A program made the position numbers and the translations under genes. Positions 28,723 to 36,952 of a stretch of 64,000 bases of DNA are shown piece by piece (position 1 is the first letter of the stretch; each line of letters begins with the position of its first letter). The DNA comes from JBGAQP01 sp044220635. GTDB taxonomy: Bacteria > Pseudomonadota > Gammaproteobacteria > Burkholderiales > Usitatibacteraceae. Below the pieces are notes generated by a model. That model saw nothing but the letters and a program-made list of their open reading frames with translations, had not been told where the DNA came from and did not search any database. Location: positions 62,001 through 126,000 of the forward strand of contig JBGAQP010000007.1 in assembly GCA_044220635.1 (NCBI GenBank), read 5' to 3'.

Positions 28723-29750
28723 GCGCCCAATGGCTCGCCGCGACGCTGGTGCCGGCCGTGGTCGCGTTCCTCGCGATCGCCGCGCTTCGCCGCTCGCCGC
28801 TCGCCGCCCGCCTCGTCGACCGCCCCAACGAGCGCTCGCTGCACACCGTGCCCACGCCGCGCGTGGGCGGGCTCGGCCTGCTGGCGGGCGCCCTGCCCGT
28901 GGCCGCGGCGCTCGCGGGGGCGCAGCTCGGCGCGCTGATCGCCTGCGCGGCCGCGCTCGCGCTGCTCTCCTTCGCCGACGACCTCCGCAGCCTTCCCGTG
29001 AACGTGCGCCTGCCGGGTCACTGCGTGGCCGCCGGCGTGGCGGTGCTCGCGATCGCATCGCCCGCGCCGGGGTTCGCCGGGCTCGGCGTGGCGGGAGCGA
29101 TCGCCCTCGCCCTGATGCTCGTGTGGACGACCAACCTCTTCAACTTCATGGACGGCGCGGACGGGCTCGCGGGCGGCATGGCGGCCATCGGTTTCGGGAC
29201 GCTCGCCTTCGCCGCGTCGGGTCCGCACGCCCCGGCGATCGCGCTCGCCTGCGCGGCGCTCGCCTCGGCGAGCGCCGTCTTCCTCGTGTTCAACTTCCCG
29301 CCGGCGCGGGTGTTCCTCGGCGACGCAGGCTCCATCCCCCTCGGGTTCCTCGCCGGATCCATCGGCGCGGCGGGCGCCATCGCGCACGCCTGGCCCGCGT
29401 GGTTTCCGGCGCTCGTCTTCGCGCCCTTCATCGTCGATGCGTCGATCACGCTCCTCGCGCGCCTCGCGCGCGGCGAGCGGATCTGGGTCGCCCACCGCGA
29501 GCACGCCTACCAGCGGATCGCGCTGGCCGGATGGCCGCGCCGGCGACTGGCGCTCGCGGCCTGGGCGCTGATGGCCGCGGTCTCGGCGAGCGCGGTCCTG
29601 GCGCTCCGGGCAGGAGGCATGCTGCAATGCGGTATACTCGCGTTCTGGGTCGTCGCGCTGGTTTCGCTGGTGCTCGGCGCCCGGCGCCGCATTCCTCCCG
29701 CCGCGGACCGTTCGCGCGGCGGGGAGCGTCCCGGTTCCCCGGGGCGGTGA
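28719..29750 (+). CDS. MraY/WecA-family undecaprenyl-phosphate sugar-phosphate transferase
   Basis: A 343-residue polytopic inner-membrane enzyme of the polyprenyl-phosphate N-acetylhexosamine-1-phosphate transferase family; it starts a surface glycan by loading the first sugar phosphate onto undecaprenyl phosphate. Motifs: RPNERSLHTVPTPRVGG at the start, SFADDLRSLP (DDxxD-type metal site), NLFNFMDGADGLAGG, VFLGDAGSIPLG, and the cytosolic HREHAYQR loop. About ten membrane helices are visible. GTG start overlaps the epimerase stop codon. Its acceptor and sugar specificity cannot be read directly. The neighbouring dehydratase suggests a 6-deoxy or bacillosamine-type HexNAc. Confidence 0.92.
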   Translation: MSAQWLAATLVPAVVAFLAIAALRRSPLAARLVDRPNERSLHTVPTPRVGGLGLLAGALPVAAALAGAQLGALIACAAALALLSFADDLRSLPVNVRLPGHCVAAGVAVLAIASPAPGFAGLGVAGAIALALMLVWTTNLFNFMDGADGLAGGMAAIGFGTLAFAASGPHAPAIALACAALASASAVFLVFNFPPARVFLGDAGSIPLGFLAGSIGAAGAIAHAWPAWFPALVFAPFIVDASITLLARLARGERIWVAHREHAYQRIALAGWPRRRLALAAWALMAAVSASAVLALRAGGMLQCGILAFWVVALVSLVLGARRRIPPAADRSRGGERPGSPGR

Positions 29751-29810
29751 GGCCTCCACAACAAGAATCGAAACGGCGCCAAGCGTTGCTTCGACCCACA
29801 GGGAGCCTTC

Positions 29811-31688
29811 GTGAAGTCCACGCCCGTTGACAGCCGCGCCCTCGCCGCGGCGCTCCACGACGCCACCGCGCTCGTGCTCGCCTGGTTCGCCGCCACGACG
29901 CTGCTCGCCGATCCGGCGGCCGCGGAGCGCGGCGGGGTTCTCCTCGGCGTGCTCGCCGCCGCCGTGCCGATCCAGCTCGCCACCAACTACCTCTTCGGGG
30001 TCTACCAGGGGATCTGGCGCTACACGAGCCTGCCCGACGTGCAGCGCATCGTCTTCGCGGCCCTGCTGGGCACCGTCGCGCTCGCGACGGTCCTTCGCTG
30101 GACGGGGCTCGACGCGAGCCTCGGCTACCGCGAGGTGCTGCTCTATCCGGTCTTCCTCGTGGCGCTGATGTGCGCCGGGCGCATGGCCTACCGCTCGTTC
30201 AAGGAATGGACCCTCTACGGCCGGGGGGTCGAGCAGGGCATGCCGGTGATCGTGATGGGCGCGGGCGACGCCGCCGCCGGCCTCGTGAAGCAGCTCGCGC
30301 GCAGCCACGAGTGGCGCGTGGTGGGCCTGCTCGACGACGACCCGGCAAAGCTCGGCCGCCTGCTACAGGGCGTGCGCGTGATGGGCGCGCTCGACGACCT
30401 GCCGCGCTACGCGCAGCGCCTCAAGGTCCGCCACGCGATCATCGCGATGCCCTCCGTGCCCTACCAGGTGCGCCGGCGCGTGGTGGAGATCTGCAAGCGC
30501 GCCAAGGTCTCCGTGATGACCGTGCCCACCTTCAACCCGGTGACCGGGGGCAAGGTCACCGCCGCGCGGGTGCGCAAGGTGGCGGTCGAAGACCTCATGA
30601 AGCGCGATCCCGTGACGCTCGACGACGCGGGCCTGCACGACCTGCTCACCGGCCAGGTGGTGATGGTGACGGGCGCGGGCGGCTCCATCGGCTCGGAGCT
30701 CTGCCGCCAGATCGCCGCCTACCAGCCGGCGATGCTCGTGCTCTACGAGCAGAACGAGTACGCGATGTACAAGGTCGACGAGGCGTTGCGCGAGCTCTTC
30801 CCGGAGATCGCCGTGGCGAGCGTCATCGGCGACGTCAAGAACGTGAAGCGCGTCGACCAGGTGATGCACCAGTACTCCCCCGCGCTCGTGTTCCACGCCG
30901 CGGCCTACAAGCACGTTCCCCTCATGGAGGAGGCCAACGCCTGGGAGGCGGTGCAGAACAACGTGCTCGGCACCTACGTGGTCGCGCGCGCGGCGATCAA
31001 TTGCGCAGTGAAGAAGTTCGTCTTCGTCTCCACCGACAAGGCGGTGAACCCGACCAACGTGATGGGGGCGACCAAGCGCCTCGCGGAGATGGTCTGCCAG
31101 GCGATGCAGGCGGGCAGCGCGACGCGCTTCGAGATGGTGCGCTTCGGCAACGTCCTGGGCAGCGCCGGCAGCGTCATCCCCAAGTTCCAGGCTCAGATCG
31201 ACAAGGGCGGGCCCGTGACGGTCACGCACCCGGAGATGGTGCGCTACTTCATGTCGATCCCCGAGGCCGCGCAGCTCGTGCTCCAGGCCGGCTGCATGGG
31301 GCTCGGCGGCGAGATCTTCGTGATGGACATGGGCGAGCCGATCAAGATCGTCGACCTCGCGCGCGACATGATCCGCCTCTCGGAGCTCTCCGAGAACGAG
31401 ATCCGCATCGTCTACACGGGGCTCAGGCCCGGCGAGAAGCTCTTCGAGGAGCTGCTCGCGGACGACGAGCACACGCGGCCCACGCCGCACCCGAAGCTCA
31501 GGATCGCGAAGGCCCGCGAGGTCGACCCGGACTGGCTCGAGGATCTCCTCGCCTGGCTCGCGCAGGACCGCATCCCCACGGATGCCGAGGTGCGCCGCGA
31601 CCTCAAGCGCCGCGTGCCCGAGTTCCAGTCGGCCGTGCGCCCGAAGCTGAAGGCCGTGCGCGCAGCCGACGGCCGCAAGGCGAGCTAG
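29811..31688 (+). CDS. Membrane nucleotide-sugar 4,6-dehydratase (WbpM/CapD-like)
   Basis: A 625-residue protein. About four N-terminal membrane helices (residues 15-115) are followed by a Rossmann-like CoA-binding region (GMPVIVMGAGDAAAGLVKQL) and the C-terminal polysaccharide-biosynthesis SDR domain with TGAGGSIGSEL (about 287-297). The catalytic region is STDKAVNPTNVMGATKR, where Met replaces the usual Tyr, as in WbpM-type long dehydratases with an SMK triad. These make UDP-4-keto-6-deoxy-HexNAc for O-antigen or capsule. GTG start at 29811. The stop codon shares the palindrome CTAG with the stop of the convergent GT9 gene. Confidence 0.93.
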   Translation: MKSTPVDSRALAAALHDATALVLAWFAATTLLADPAAAERGGVLLGVLAAAVPIQLATNYLFGVYQGIWRYTSLPDVQRIVFAALLGTVALATVLRWTGLDASLGYREVLLYPVFLVALMCAGRMAYRSFKEWTLYGRGVEQGMPVIVMGAGDAAAGLVKQLARSHEWRVVGLLDDDPAKLGRLLQGVRVMGALDDLPRYAQRLKVRHAIIAMPSVPYQVRRRVVEICKRAKVSVMTVPTFNPVTGGKVTAARVRKVAVEDLMKRDPVTLDDAGLHDLLTGQVVMVTGAGGSIGSELCRQIAAYQPAMLVLYEQNEYAMYKVDEALRELFPEIAVASVIGDVKNVKRVDQVMHQYSPALVFHAAAYKHVPLMEEANAWEAVQNNVLGTYVVARAAINCAVKKFVFVSTDKAVNPTNVMGATKRLAEMVCQAMQAGSATRFEMVRFGNVLGSAGSVIPKFQAQIDKGGPVTVTHPEMVRYFMSIPEAAQLVLQAGCMGLGGEIFVMDMGEPIKIVDLARDMIRLSELSENEIRIVYTGLRPGEKLFEELLADDEHTRPTPHPKLRIAKAREVDPDWLEDLLAWLAQDRIPTDAEVRRDLKRRVPEFQSAVRPKLKAVRAADGRKAS

Positions 31689-32698
31689 GCGGCGCGCGCG
31701 AGCCCGGTCTCGCGCGCGAGGTCGGCGAACGCCTCGATCGCCGCGGCGACCGGGATGTCGGCGGCATCCCGGGTGGCGGGCTGCAAGAGCCGGTGCGCGA
31801 CGCCCCAGGGCCGCCAGTGCGCGGCGTCCGAATCCCCGAAGAAGCACACCACGGGCTTGCCCAGCGCCGCGGCGAGGTGCATCGCGCCCCCGTCGCTGCA
31901 CACGACGAGGTCGCAGGCGGCGAGCGCGTCCACGAGGTCGCGCAGGCGCGCGGTGGCCACCGGCTCCACGGGCACCGGGCGCGTGGCCGCGACCAGGCGC
32001 CGGGCCTTGCCGTCGTCGCCCGGGTGGCGCGGGTCGTCTTCCGCGCCGGGCGCCCAGAGCAGCCGGAAACGCACCCCGAAGCGCGCGTGAAGCTCGCGCA
32101 GGAGCGCGGCGTGGCGCGCCTCCGGCCAGCGATTGCGGGGCCGGCGCGCGCTCACGTGCACTCCCACGGTGAGCGGCGCGCCCGCGGCCCGGGGCGCGGG
32201 CGCCGCGGCGAGGCGCGGGGCGGGCGGCGGGCCGTGGATGCCCAGCGCCGTCAGCGCGAAGAAGGTCGACTCGAGGTGGTGTCGCTCGTAGCGGCCGGAA
32301 TCGTCCACCGGGAGATCGACGCCGCGCACCGATCGGCCCGGCGGCAGGAACGCCACGATGTGCCGCGGGTCGAGGAAGCGGGCGAGGCGGATCAGCCGGG
32401 GATGGAAGCCCGGCGCGGGCAGGATGACGTAGTCGAAGCGCTCCCCGCGCAGGGCGAGCATCTGGCGCAGCCGCCCCGCCCAGGCGGTGAACGCGGCCCC
32501 GCTCGAGCCGGCGTGCTTCGACTTGGTGTAGGCGTGCACGCGGTCGACGTCGGGGTGGCCCTCGAGGATGGGCGCGTTGTAGCTCGTGACGAGCGCCTCG
32601 AGGCTCGCGCCGGGAAAGCGGTCGCGCAGCGCCCGGAACACCGGCGTGGTGAGCACCAGGTCGCCGATGTTGTCGCGGCGCACGACGAGGATCTTCAC
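31685..32698 (-). CDS. Glycosyltransferase family 9 (heptosyltransferase-like)
   Basis: A 337-residue GT-B enzyme. The start MKILVVRRDNIGDLVLTTPVFRAL is typical of GT9 enzymes that add ADP-heptose to LPS core. The nucleotide-sugar end contains VVCSDGGAMHLAAALGKPVV and CFFGDSD. Cytoplasmic, membrane-associated. GTG start overlaps the stop codon of the O-antigen ligase gene by 4 bp (GTGA), so the two are coupled. Specific donor and acceptor are inferred from family only. Confidence 0.92.
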   Translation of the reverse strand: MKILVVRRDNIGDLVLTTPVFRALRDRFPGASLEALVTSYNAPILEGHPDVDRVHAYTKSKHAGSSGAAFTAWAGRLRQMLALRGERFDYVILPAPGFHPRLIRLARFLDPRHIVAFLPPGRSVRGVDLPVDDSGRYERHHLESTFFALTALGIHGPPPAPRLAAAPAPRAAGAPLTVGVHVSARRPRNRWPEARHAALLRELHARFGVRFRLLWAPGAEDDPRHPGDDGKARRLVAATRPVPVEPVATARLRDLVDALAACDLVVCSDGGAMHLAAALGKPVVCFFGDSDAAHWRPWGVAHRLLQPATRDAADIPVAAAIEAFADLARETGLARAA

Positions 32699-33951
32699 GC
32701 CCGTTCGCTCCCCATGCGCCGCGCGAGGCCGAGGAGCATCCCGTTGAGCGCCCAGAAGACGAGCGCGTTGTGGCGGTAGAGGAAATCGTCGGTCAGGTTC
32801 TTGGTGAAGTAGCCCGCGAGGATCGCGAGGCCGAGGACGCCGGCGCCCGCGGTGGCGCCGTGGCGCAGGAGGGCGAGATATTCCCGCGCGAGCGCGGCGA
32901 GCACCCACAGGAACACGGCGAGCCCCGCGAGCCCGAGCTGAAGCGCGACGTCGATGAAGGTGTTGTGCGCGTGCGTGACGGGAGGGTGGCCGTTGCCCGG
33001 CGTCTCGGGAAGGAAGGCTTCGGCCAGGATCTCGCGCCCGAAGCCGTGGCCGAGGACGGGGCGCTCGCCGAGCTTCGCGAGGCCGACGGCCCAGAGCCTG
33101 GGCCGCAGGTCTCCCGTCACGCTGGCGGCGAGGTCCGAGCGCCCCGGCCAGAGGCGCTCGCTGCGCTCGGCGACGGAGGCGGCGAAGAAGACGAGGATCG
33201 CGATGGCCGCGGGCACGGCGAGGCGCCAGGCGCGGCGCGGCGCGGACGAGGCGAGTCCTCCGGCGCGACGCCACGCGAGGGCGGCGACCGCGATCGACAC
33301 GAAGAAGGCCGCCCAGACGATGCGGTTGCCCGTGAACCAGGCCGCGGCGAAAAGGACCAGGAACGCGGCGGCGAGAGCGCCCGTGCCCCTGCCCGCGCCC
33401 CAGGGGCGGGGCCAGGCGAGCGCGAGCACGAGCGGGGCGAGGAGCGCGAGGTGCGTCGAATAGGAGCCGGGGCCGCCATACCACGTTCGCGTGTTCCCGG
33501 ACCCCAGGGATTCGCGCGCGAACTCCGCGAGGAACAGGGCGGCGGCGCCCGCGAGCAGCGCGTCGCGCCAGACCCGCCAGCGCGAGGGCTCGGAGGCGGC
33601 GAGGAAGAAGACCGCGAACGTGATGACGGGATAGGCGAGCTCCGGGCGCAGCTCCGAAAGCGTATAGGCCGGCCGCACGCTCCACGCCGTGGAAGCGGCC
33701 GCGAGCAGCACCCACGCGGCGAACGCGGCCACGAGGCCCGAAGGCAGGATGCCCGGCGCGAGGAGGCGCTCGCGGCGCGACAGCGCGATGAGCGCGCCCG
33801 CGGCGAGCGCGAGGCAGGCGAGGCGCAGCGCGACCGAGCCCGTGACCGGGGCCGCCAGCAGGAATCCCGTGGTGGCGGCGACGAGGACGCGCGTCGCGAG
33901 GGCGGGGGACTTCGCCGGCGGCGGGTCGCCGGCCGTCAGGGGGCGGGACAC
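32695..33951 (-). CDS. O-antigen ligase / polymerase family protein
   Basis: A 418-residue polytopic inner-membrane protein with about ten to twelve hydrophobic helices and a large periplasmic loop. The Wzy_C/WaaL-type region is visible: VLGHGFGREI, THAHNTFIDVALQLGLAGLAVF (the HN...GxxG block used by ligases and polymerases). It either joins O-antigen to lipid A-core or polymerises repeat units; sequence alone does not separate these. It is coupled to GT9 downstream and begins 34 bp past the 3' end of the tRNA gene. Confidence 0.88.
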   Translation of the reverse strand: MSRPLTAGDPPPAKSPALATRVLVAATTGFLLAAPVTGSVALRLACLALAAGALIALSRRERLLAPGILPSGLVAAFAAWVLLAAASTAWSVRPAYTLSELRPELAYPVITFAVFFLAASEPSRWRVWRDALLAGAAALFLAEFARESLGSGNTRTWYGGPGSYSTHLALLAPLVLALAWPRPWGAGRGTGALAAAFLVLFAAAWFTGNRIVWAAFFVSIAVAALAWRRAGGLASSAPRRAWRLAVPAAIAILVFFAASVAERSERLWPGRSDLAASVTGDLRPRLWAVGLAKLGERPVLGHGFGREILAEAFLPETPGNGHPPVTHAHNTFIDVALQLGLAGLAVFLWVLAALAREYLALLRHGATAGAGVLGLAILAGYFTKNLTDDFLYRHNALVFWALNGMLLGLARRMGSERA

Positions 33952-33984
33952 AGGGACACCGGGATGCGGCGACGAGGGAAAGGG

Positions 33985-34061
33985 TGGCGCGCCCGGCGGG
34001 AGTCGAACCCACGACCTTTGGCTTCGGAGACCAACACTCTATCCAGCTGAGCTACGGGCGC
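33985..34061 (-). tRNA. tRNA-Arg (anticodon CCG)
   Basis: The minus strand folds as a complete cloverleaf: acceptor GCGCCCG/CGGGCGC, D arm GCTC-AGCTGGATA-GAGT, anticodon arm TTGGT-CTCCGAA-GCCAA with anticodon CCG (reads CGG), variable loop AGGTC, T arm GTGGG-TTCGACT-CCCGC, discriminator G and an encoded CCA (33987-33985). Confidence 0.97.
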
Positions 34062-34134
34062 GTATGTGCCGGATTCTAAACGATTTCGAGCCTCATCGTC
34101 CATGGAAATCGCTGGCGGCTCGCGCTCGACGCGC

Positions 34135-34140
34135 TATAAT
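34135..34140 (+). promoter_or_regulatory. -10 element TATAAT for the cytochrome gene
   Basis: Perfect TATAAT 47 bp before ATG 34188, in the gap after the divergent tRNA gene. No good -35 is visible. Confidence 0.55.
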
Positions 34141-34187
34141 CCGCGCCACGCATTTCCGATCGCGACGCACGCGCAGCCGAGGCCGCC

Positions 34188-34751
34188 ATGACGCAGCACC
34201 ACGACCCCATCCAGGACAACATCGACACCCATCCGGTGAAGCTCGCCATCGGCGTGACGCTGGGCGCGGTCGCGCTCGTCGTCGGCATCATCCTGCTCGC
34301 GCATTTCGCGGTCGGCGCCTATGGCTCGCGTTCCCTGAAGGACGATCCGTCGATGGCGCCGGAGGCCGTGGCGAAACGCATCGCGCCGGTGGCGAAGCTG
34401 GCACTCGAGGGCGATGCGAAGGCGCCGGCCGCGGCACCCGCCGCCGAGCCCGCCCCCGCGGTCGCGAAAGTGGCGGTGGCCGCGGTGCCCGCGAAAGCCG
34501 GGACGCCCGCCGACAAGGGCAAGGCGACCTACGACGCGGGCTGCGTCGCCTGCCACGCCACCGGCGTGGCGGGCGCGCCGAAGTTCGGCGACAAGGCCGC
34601 GTGGGCCGCCCGGACCAAGGCGGGCAAGGACGCGATGTACGCCTCCGTGCTGAAGGGCAAGGGCGCGATGCCGCCCAAGGGCGGCAATGCCGCGCTCGCC
34701 GACGCCGACGTGAAGGCCGCGGTCGACTATCTCGTCGCCGCCGCGAAGTAG
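34188..34751 (+). CDS. Membrane-anchored cytochrome c5-type protein
   Basis: A 187-residue single-haem cytochrome. One membrane helix (about 17-42) anchors it to the inner membrane with the haem domain in the periplasm. An Ala/Pro/Lys-rich linker follows, then the haem site CVACH (C119, C122, H123) and the distal Met in GAMPPKGG (M161). The domain resembles cytochrome c5, a small electron carrier to oxidases. A rho-independent terminator follows, so it is a single-gene unit. Redox partner unknown. Confidence 0.93.
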   Translation: MTQHHDPIQDNIDTHPVKLAIGVTLGAVALVVGIILLAHFAVGAYGSRSLKDDPSMAPEAVAKRIAPVAKLALEGDAKAPAAAPAAEPAPAVAKVAVAAVPAKAGTPADKGKATYDAGCVACHATGVAGAPKFGDKAAWAARTKAGKDAMYASVLKGKGAMPPKGGNAALADADVKAAVDYLVAAAK

Positions 34752-34778
34752 GCGTCTCGGGGCGCCCGGGACGAGGCG

Positions 34779-34806
34779 AGGGCGACCGCGGTCGCCCTTT
34801 CGTTTT
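34779..34806 (+). terminator. Rho-independent terminator after the cytochrome gene
   Basis: AGGGCGAC (34779-34786), CGCG tetraloop, GTCGCCCT (34791-34798), then TTCGTTTT. A strong stem with a T-rich tail. Confidence 0.8.
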
Positions 34807-34822
34807 CCGGGACGCGGCGCAC

Positions 34823-35644
34823 ATGGCGGACTACGCGATCGGGGATCTCCAGGGCTGCCTCGCGCCTCTCGAGGCGCTGCTCGAGCGCATCGGGTTCGAT
34901 CCCGCCCGCGACCGCGCCTGGTTCGTGGGCGACCTCGTGAACCGCGGACCGGACTCGCTCGCCTGCCTGCGCTTCGTGCGCTCGCTGGGCGAGGCGGCGA
35001 TCGTCGTGCTCGGCAACCACGACCTGCACCTGCTCGCGCGCGCAGAGGGCTTCGCGCGCGGACGCTCGCGCGACACGCTCGGGGAGGTGCTCGCCGCGCC
35101 CGACCGCGACGAGCTGCTCGCGTGGCTGCGCGCACGGCCGTTGATGCACGTCGAGGGCTCGCATGCGATGGTCCACGCGGGGCTCGTTCCGCAGTGGCGC
35201 GTCGACGAGGCGCGCGAACTCGCCGCCGAAGTCGAGGCGGCGCTGCGCGGGCCGGACTACCGCGCGCTGCTCGGCGAGATGTACGGCGACGAGCCCGGGC
35301 TCTGGTCACCCGCGCTCTCCGGCCCCGAGCGCCACCGGTTCGTGATCAACGCGATGACGCGGCTGCGCGTAGTCGATGCCTCGGGGCGCATGGTGCTCGC
35401 GTTCAAGGGGGCGCCCGCCGACCGGCCCCGGGGGACCCTGCCGTGGTTCGACGCGCCCGGCCGCGCGAGCCGCAGCCACGCGCTCATCTGCGGCCACTGG
35501 TCGGCGCTGGGCCTGGTGCTGCGCGAGGACCTGCTCGCGCTCGACTCCGGCTGCGTGTGGGGACGCACCCTCAGCGCGGTTCGCCTTGGCGACCGGAAGC
35601 CGTTCGCGGTGCCCTGTCCGGCCCGGGAAGGCTCAGAAGACTAG
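34823..35644 (+). CDS. apaH: Symmetrical bis(5'-nucleosyl)-tetraphosphatase (ApaH)
   Basis: Hydrolyses Ap4A to two ADP and can decap Np4-RNA in the cytoplasm. The 273-residue product matches ApaH end to end: GDLQGC (metal site, D8), GDLVNRGPDS, LGNHDLHLLA, HAGLVPQW, AMYGDEPGLWSP, CGHWSALG and LDSGCVWGRTLS. The canonical His of GDxHG is Gln here, a change also found in betaproteobacterial ApaH proteins. ATG 34823 gives MADYAIGD. The last 74 bp overlap the 3' end of the plsC-like gene on the other strand. Confidence 0.95.
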   Translation: MADYAIGDLQGCLAPLEALLERIGFDPARDRAWFVGDLVNRGPDSLACLRFVRSLGEAAIVVLGNHDLHLLARAEGFARGRSRDTLGEVLAAPDRDELLAWLRARPLMHVEGSHAMVHAGLVPQWRVDEARELAAEVEAALRGPDYRALLGEMYGDEPGLWSPALSGPERHRFVINAMTRLRVVDASGRMVLAFKGAPADRPRGTLPWFDAPGRASRSHALICGHWSALGLVLREDLLALDSGCVWGRTLSAVRLGDRKPFAVPCPAREGSED

Positions 35645-36413
35645 ACACGCGCTCGAAGGCGTGGGCGGCGACCTCGCGCCGCGTGCGCCCGTCGGGCAGG
35701 ATCCTCTCGCCGAAGGTGATGCGCGCGACCGTCTCGCGCTGGCGGATGACGAGTCCGAGCGACTGCACGAAGGAGATCTCGCCCACGTAGGCGGCCGCGC
35801 GGCACAGCGTCCCGTCGGGGTGCTCGTAGCGGATCGCCGCGGGATAGACGTGCGCGGCATTGGCCACCGCCGGCTCGAAGAGCGAGCTGTGGAACTTGAG
35901 CAGCCGGTCGCCTTCCGTCGTCGTGCCCTCCGGGAACAGGCCCACGCAGTCGCCCTCGACGAGCGCGGCGTGCACGAGGTCGTTGATGCGCGCCGTGTCG
36001 TGGCGCCGCGCACGCCGGATGAAGATCGTCCCCGCGCGCTCGCAGATCCAGCCCGCCACCGGCCAGTCGCGGATCTCGCTCTTGGCGACGAAACGCGTGG
36101 GGCGCACGCTCGAGATCAGGGGAATGTCGGCCCAGGAGATGTGGTTGGCCGCGACGAAGGCGCTTTCGTCGTGATCCGGGGGCGGGGTGCCCTCCACGAC
36201 CACCGAGATGTTGAGGATGCGCAGCAGCTTCGCCGACCACCAGCCCGTGAGCCGGCGCCGGGTGCCGCGCGAGGCGCGGGGGAAGACCACGCGCAGCAGG
36301 ACCGTGGCCGTGGCGACGTGGCCGAGGGTCCGGGTCCAGCGGATGATGCGGACGACGCGCGGCGTCCTGGGGTGGGTCACGTTCTCGCGGGCGGGGAATG
36401 CGGGCCCGCGCAT
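35571..36413 (-). CDS. 1-acyl-sn-glycerol-3-phosphate acyltransferase family (PlsC-like)
   Basis: A 280-residue membrane-bound acyltransferase that should acylate lysophosphatidate or a related lysolipid. The family motifs are complete: HISWAD (HX4D, H91-D96), GTIFIRR, LFPEGTTTEG (about 157-166) and YPAAIRY. An N-terminal hydrophobic segment (about 31-45) anchors it. ATG 36413 gives an 18-residue lead before VVRIIRW; a start nearer that point is possible. The 3' end runs 74 bp into apaH, antisense. The glycine-zipper lipoprotein gene lies 24 bp upstream on the same strand. Confidence 0.9.
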   Translation of the reverse strand: MRGPAFPARENVTHPRTPRVVRIIRWTRTLGHVATATVLLRVVFPRASRGTRRRLTGWWSAKLLRILNISVVVEGTPPPDHDESAFVAANHISWADIPLISSVRPTRFVAKSEIRDWPVAGWICERAGTIFIRRARRHDTARINDLVHAALVEGDCVGLFPEGTTTEGDRLLKFHSSLFEPAVANAAHVYPAAIRYEHPDGTLCRAAAYVGEISFVQSLGLVIRQRETVARITFGERILPDGRTRREVAAHAFERVSSLLSLPGPDRAPRTASGRQGEPR

Positions 36414-36437
36414 TGTCCCACGGGGACGGCCGCTCCC

Positions 36438-36896
36438 TCAGTGGGTGACGCGCGTGACGCCCGAGCCCGAGAGGATGCGCACGCGGTCGCCCGCGCGGAA
36501 GGCCTCGTCCGCCTCCTGCGTGACCGCGATGTAGCGGCCGCTGTCGAGGAGCACGGTGATCTCCACGCCCATGCGCTTGTTCGTGTCGCCCTCGATCGCC
36601 TGGCCGATCAGCCCGCCAGCGACCGCGCCCGCGATGGCGCCCGCGGCCGACCCGCTGCCCTTGCCCATCTGCGCGCCGGCGATGCTGCCCAGGGCCGCGC
36701 CCGCGGTGACGCCCACCCCGGATTGCCCGAGGTCGATGCGCACCTCGCGCACGGACTCCACGACGCCGAAGCGCACGCTCTGCTCGTTGCGCACGTCGTA
36801 GGGCGTGTAATCGCGGCTGCCCATGCCGGGGGCCGCGCAGCCGCCCAGCGCCACCGCCGCCAACGCCACGACCGCCGCCGTCTTCATCCTGTCCAT
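36438..36896 (-). CDS. Glycine-zipper outer-membrane lipoprotein (SlyB-like)
   Basis: A 152-residue lipoprotein. Signal peptide with lipobox LGGC (C20); the mature part has VRFGVVESVREVRID followed by a glycine zipper (GAALGSIAGAQMGKGSGSAA and on, about 66-100) that packs into membranes, and a C-terminal beta region ITVLLDSGRYIAVTQ. The family includes SlyB/Pcp-like proteins that stabilise the outer membrane under stress. A good Shine-Dalgarno (AAGGAG) precedes ATG 36896. Specific role unknown. Confidence 0.9.
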   Translation of the reverse strand: MDRMKTAAVVALAAVALGGCAAPGMGSRDYTPYDVRNEQSVRFGVVESVREVRIDLGQSGVGVTAGAALGSIAGAQMGKGSGSAAGAIAGAVAGGLIGQAIEGDTNKRMGVEITVLLDSGRYIAVTQEADEAFRAGDRVRILSGSGVTRVTH

Positions 36897-36952
36897 CGCC
36901 GTCTCCTTGTTCTCTGAGCTACGGGAAGGTCGCCTTCCCGGATGCGCCCCCT

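Noticed and set aside
27811..34061. Polysaccharide genes plus tRNA-Arg as a genomic island with attachment sites
   Set aside because: No integrase, transposase or direct repeat of the tRNA 3' end is seen, and base composition looks like the rest of the window.
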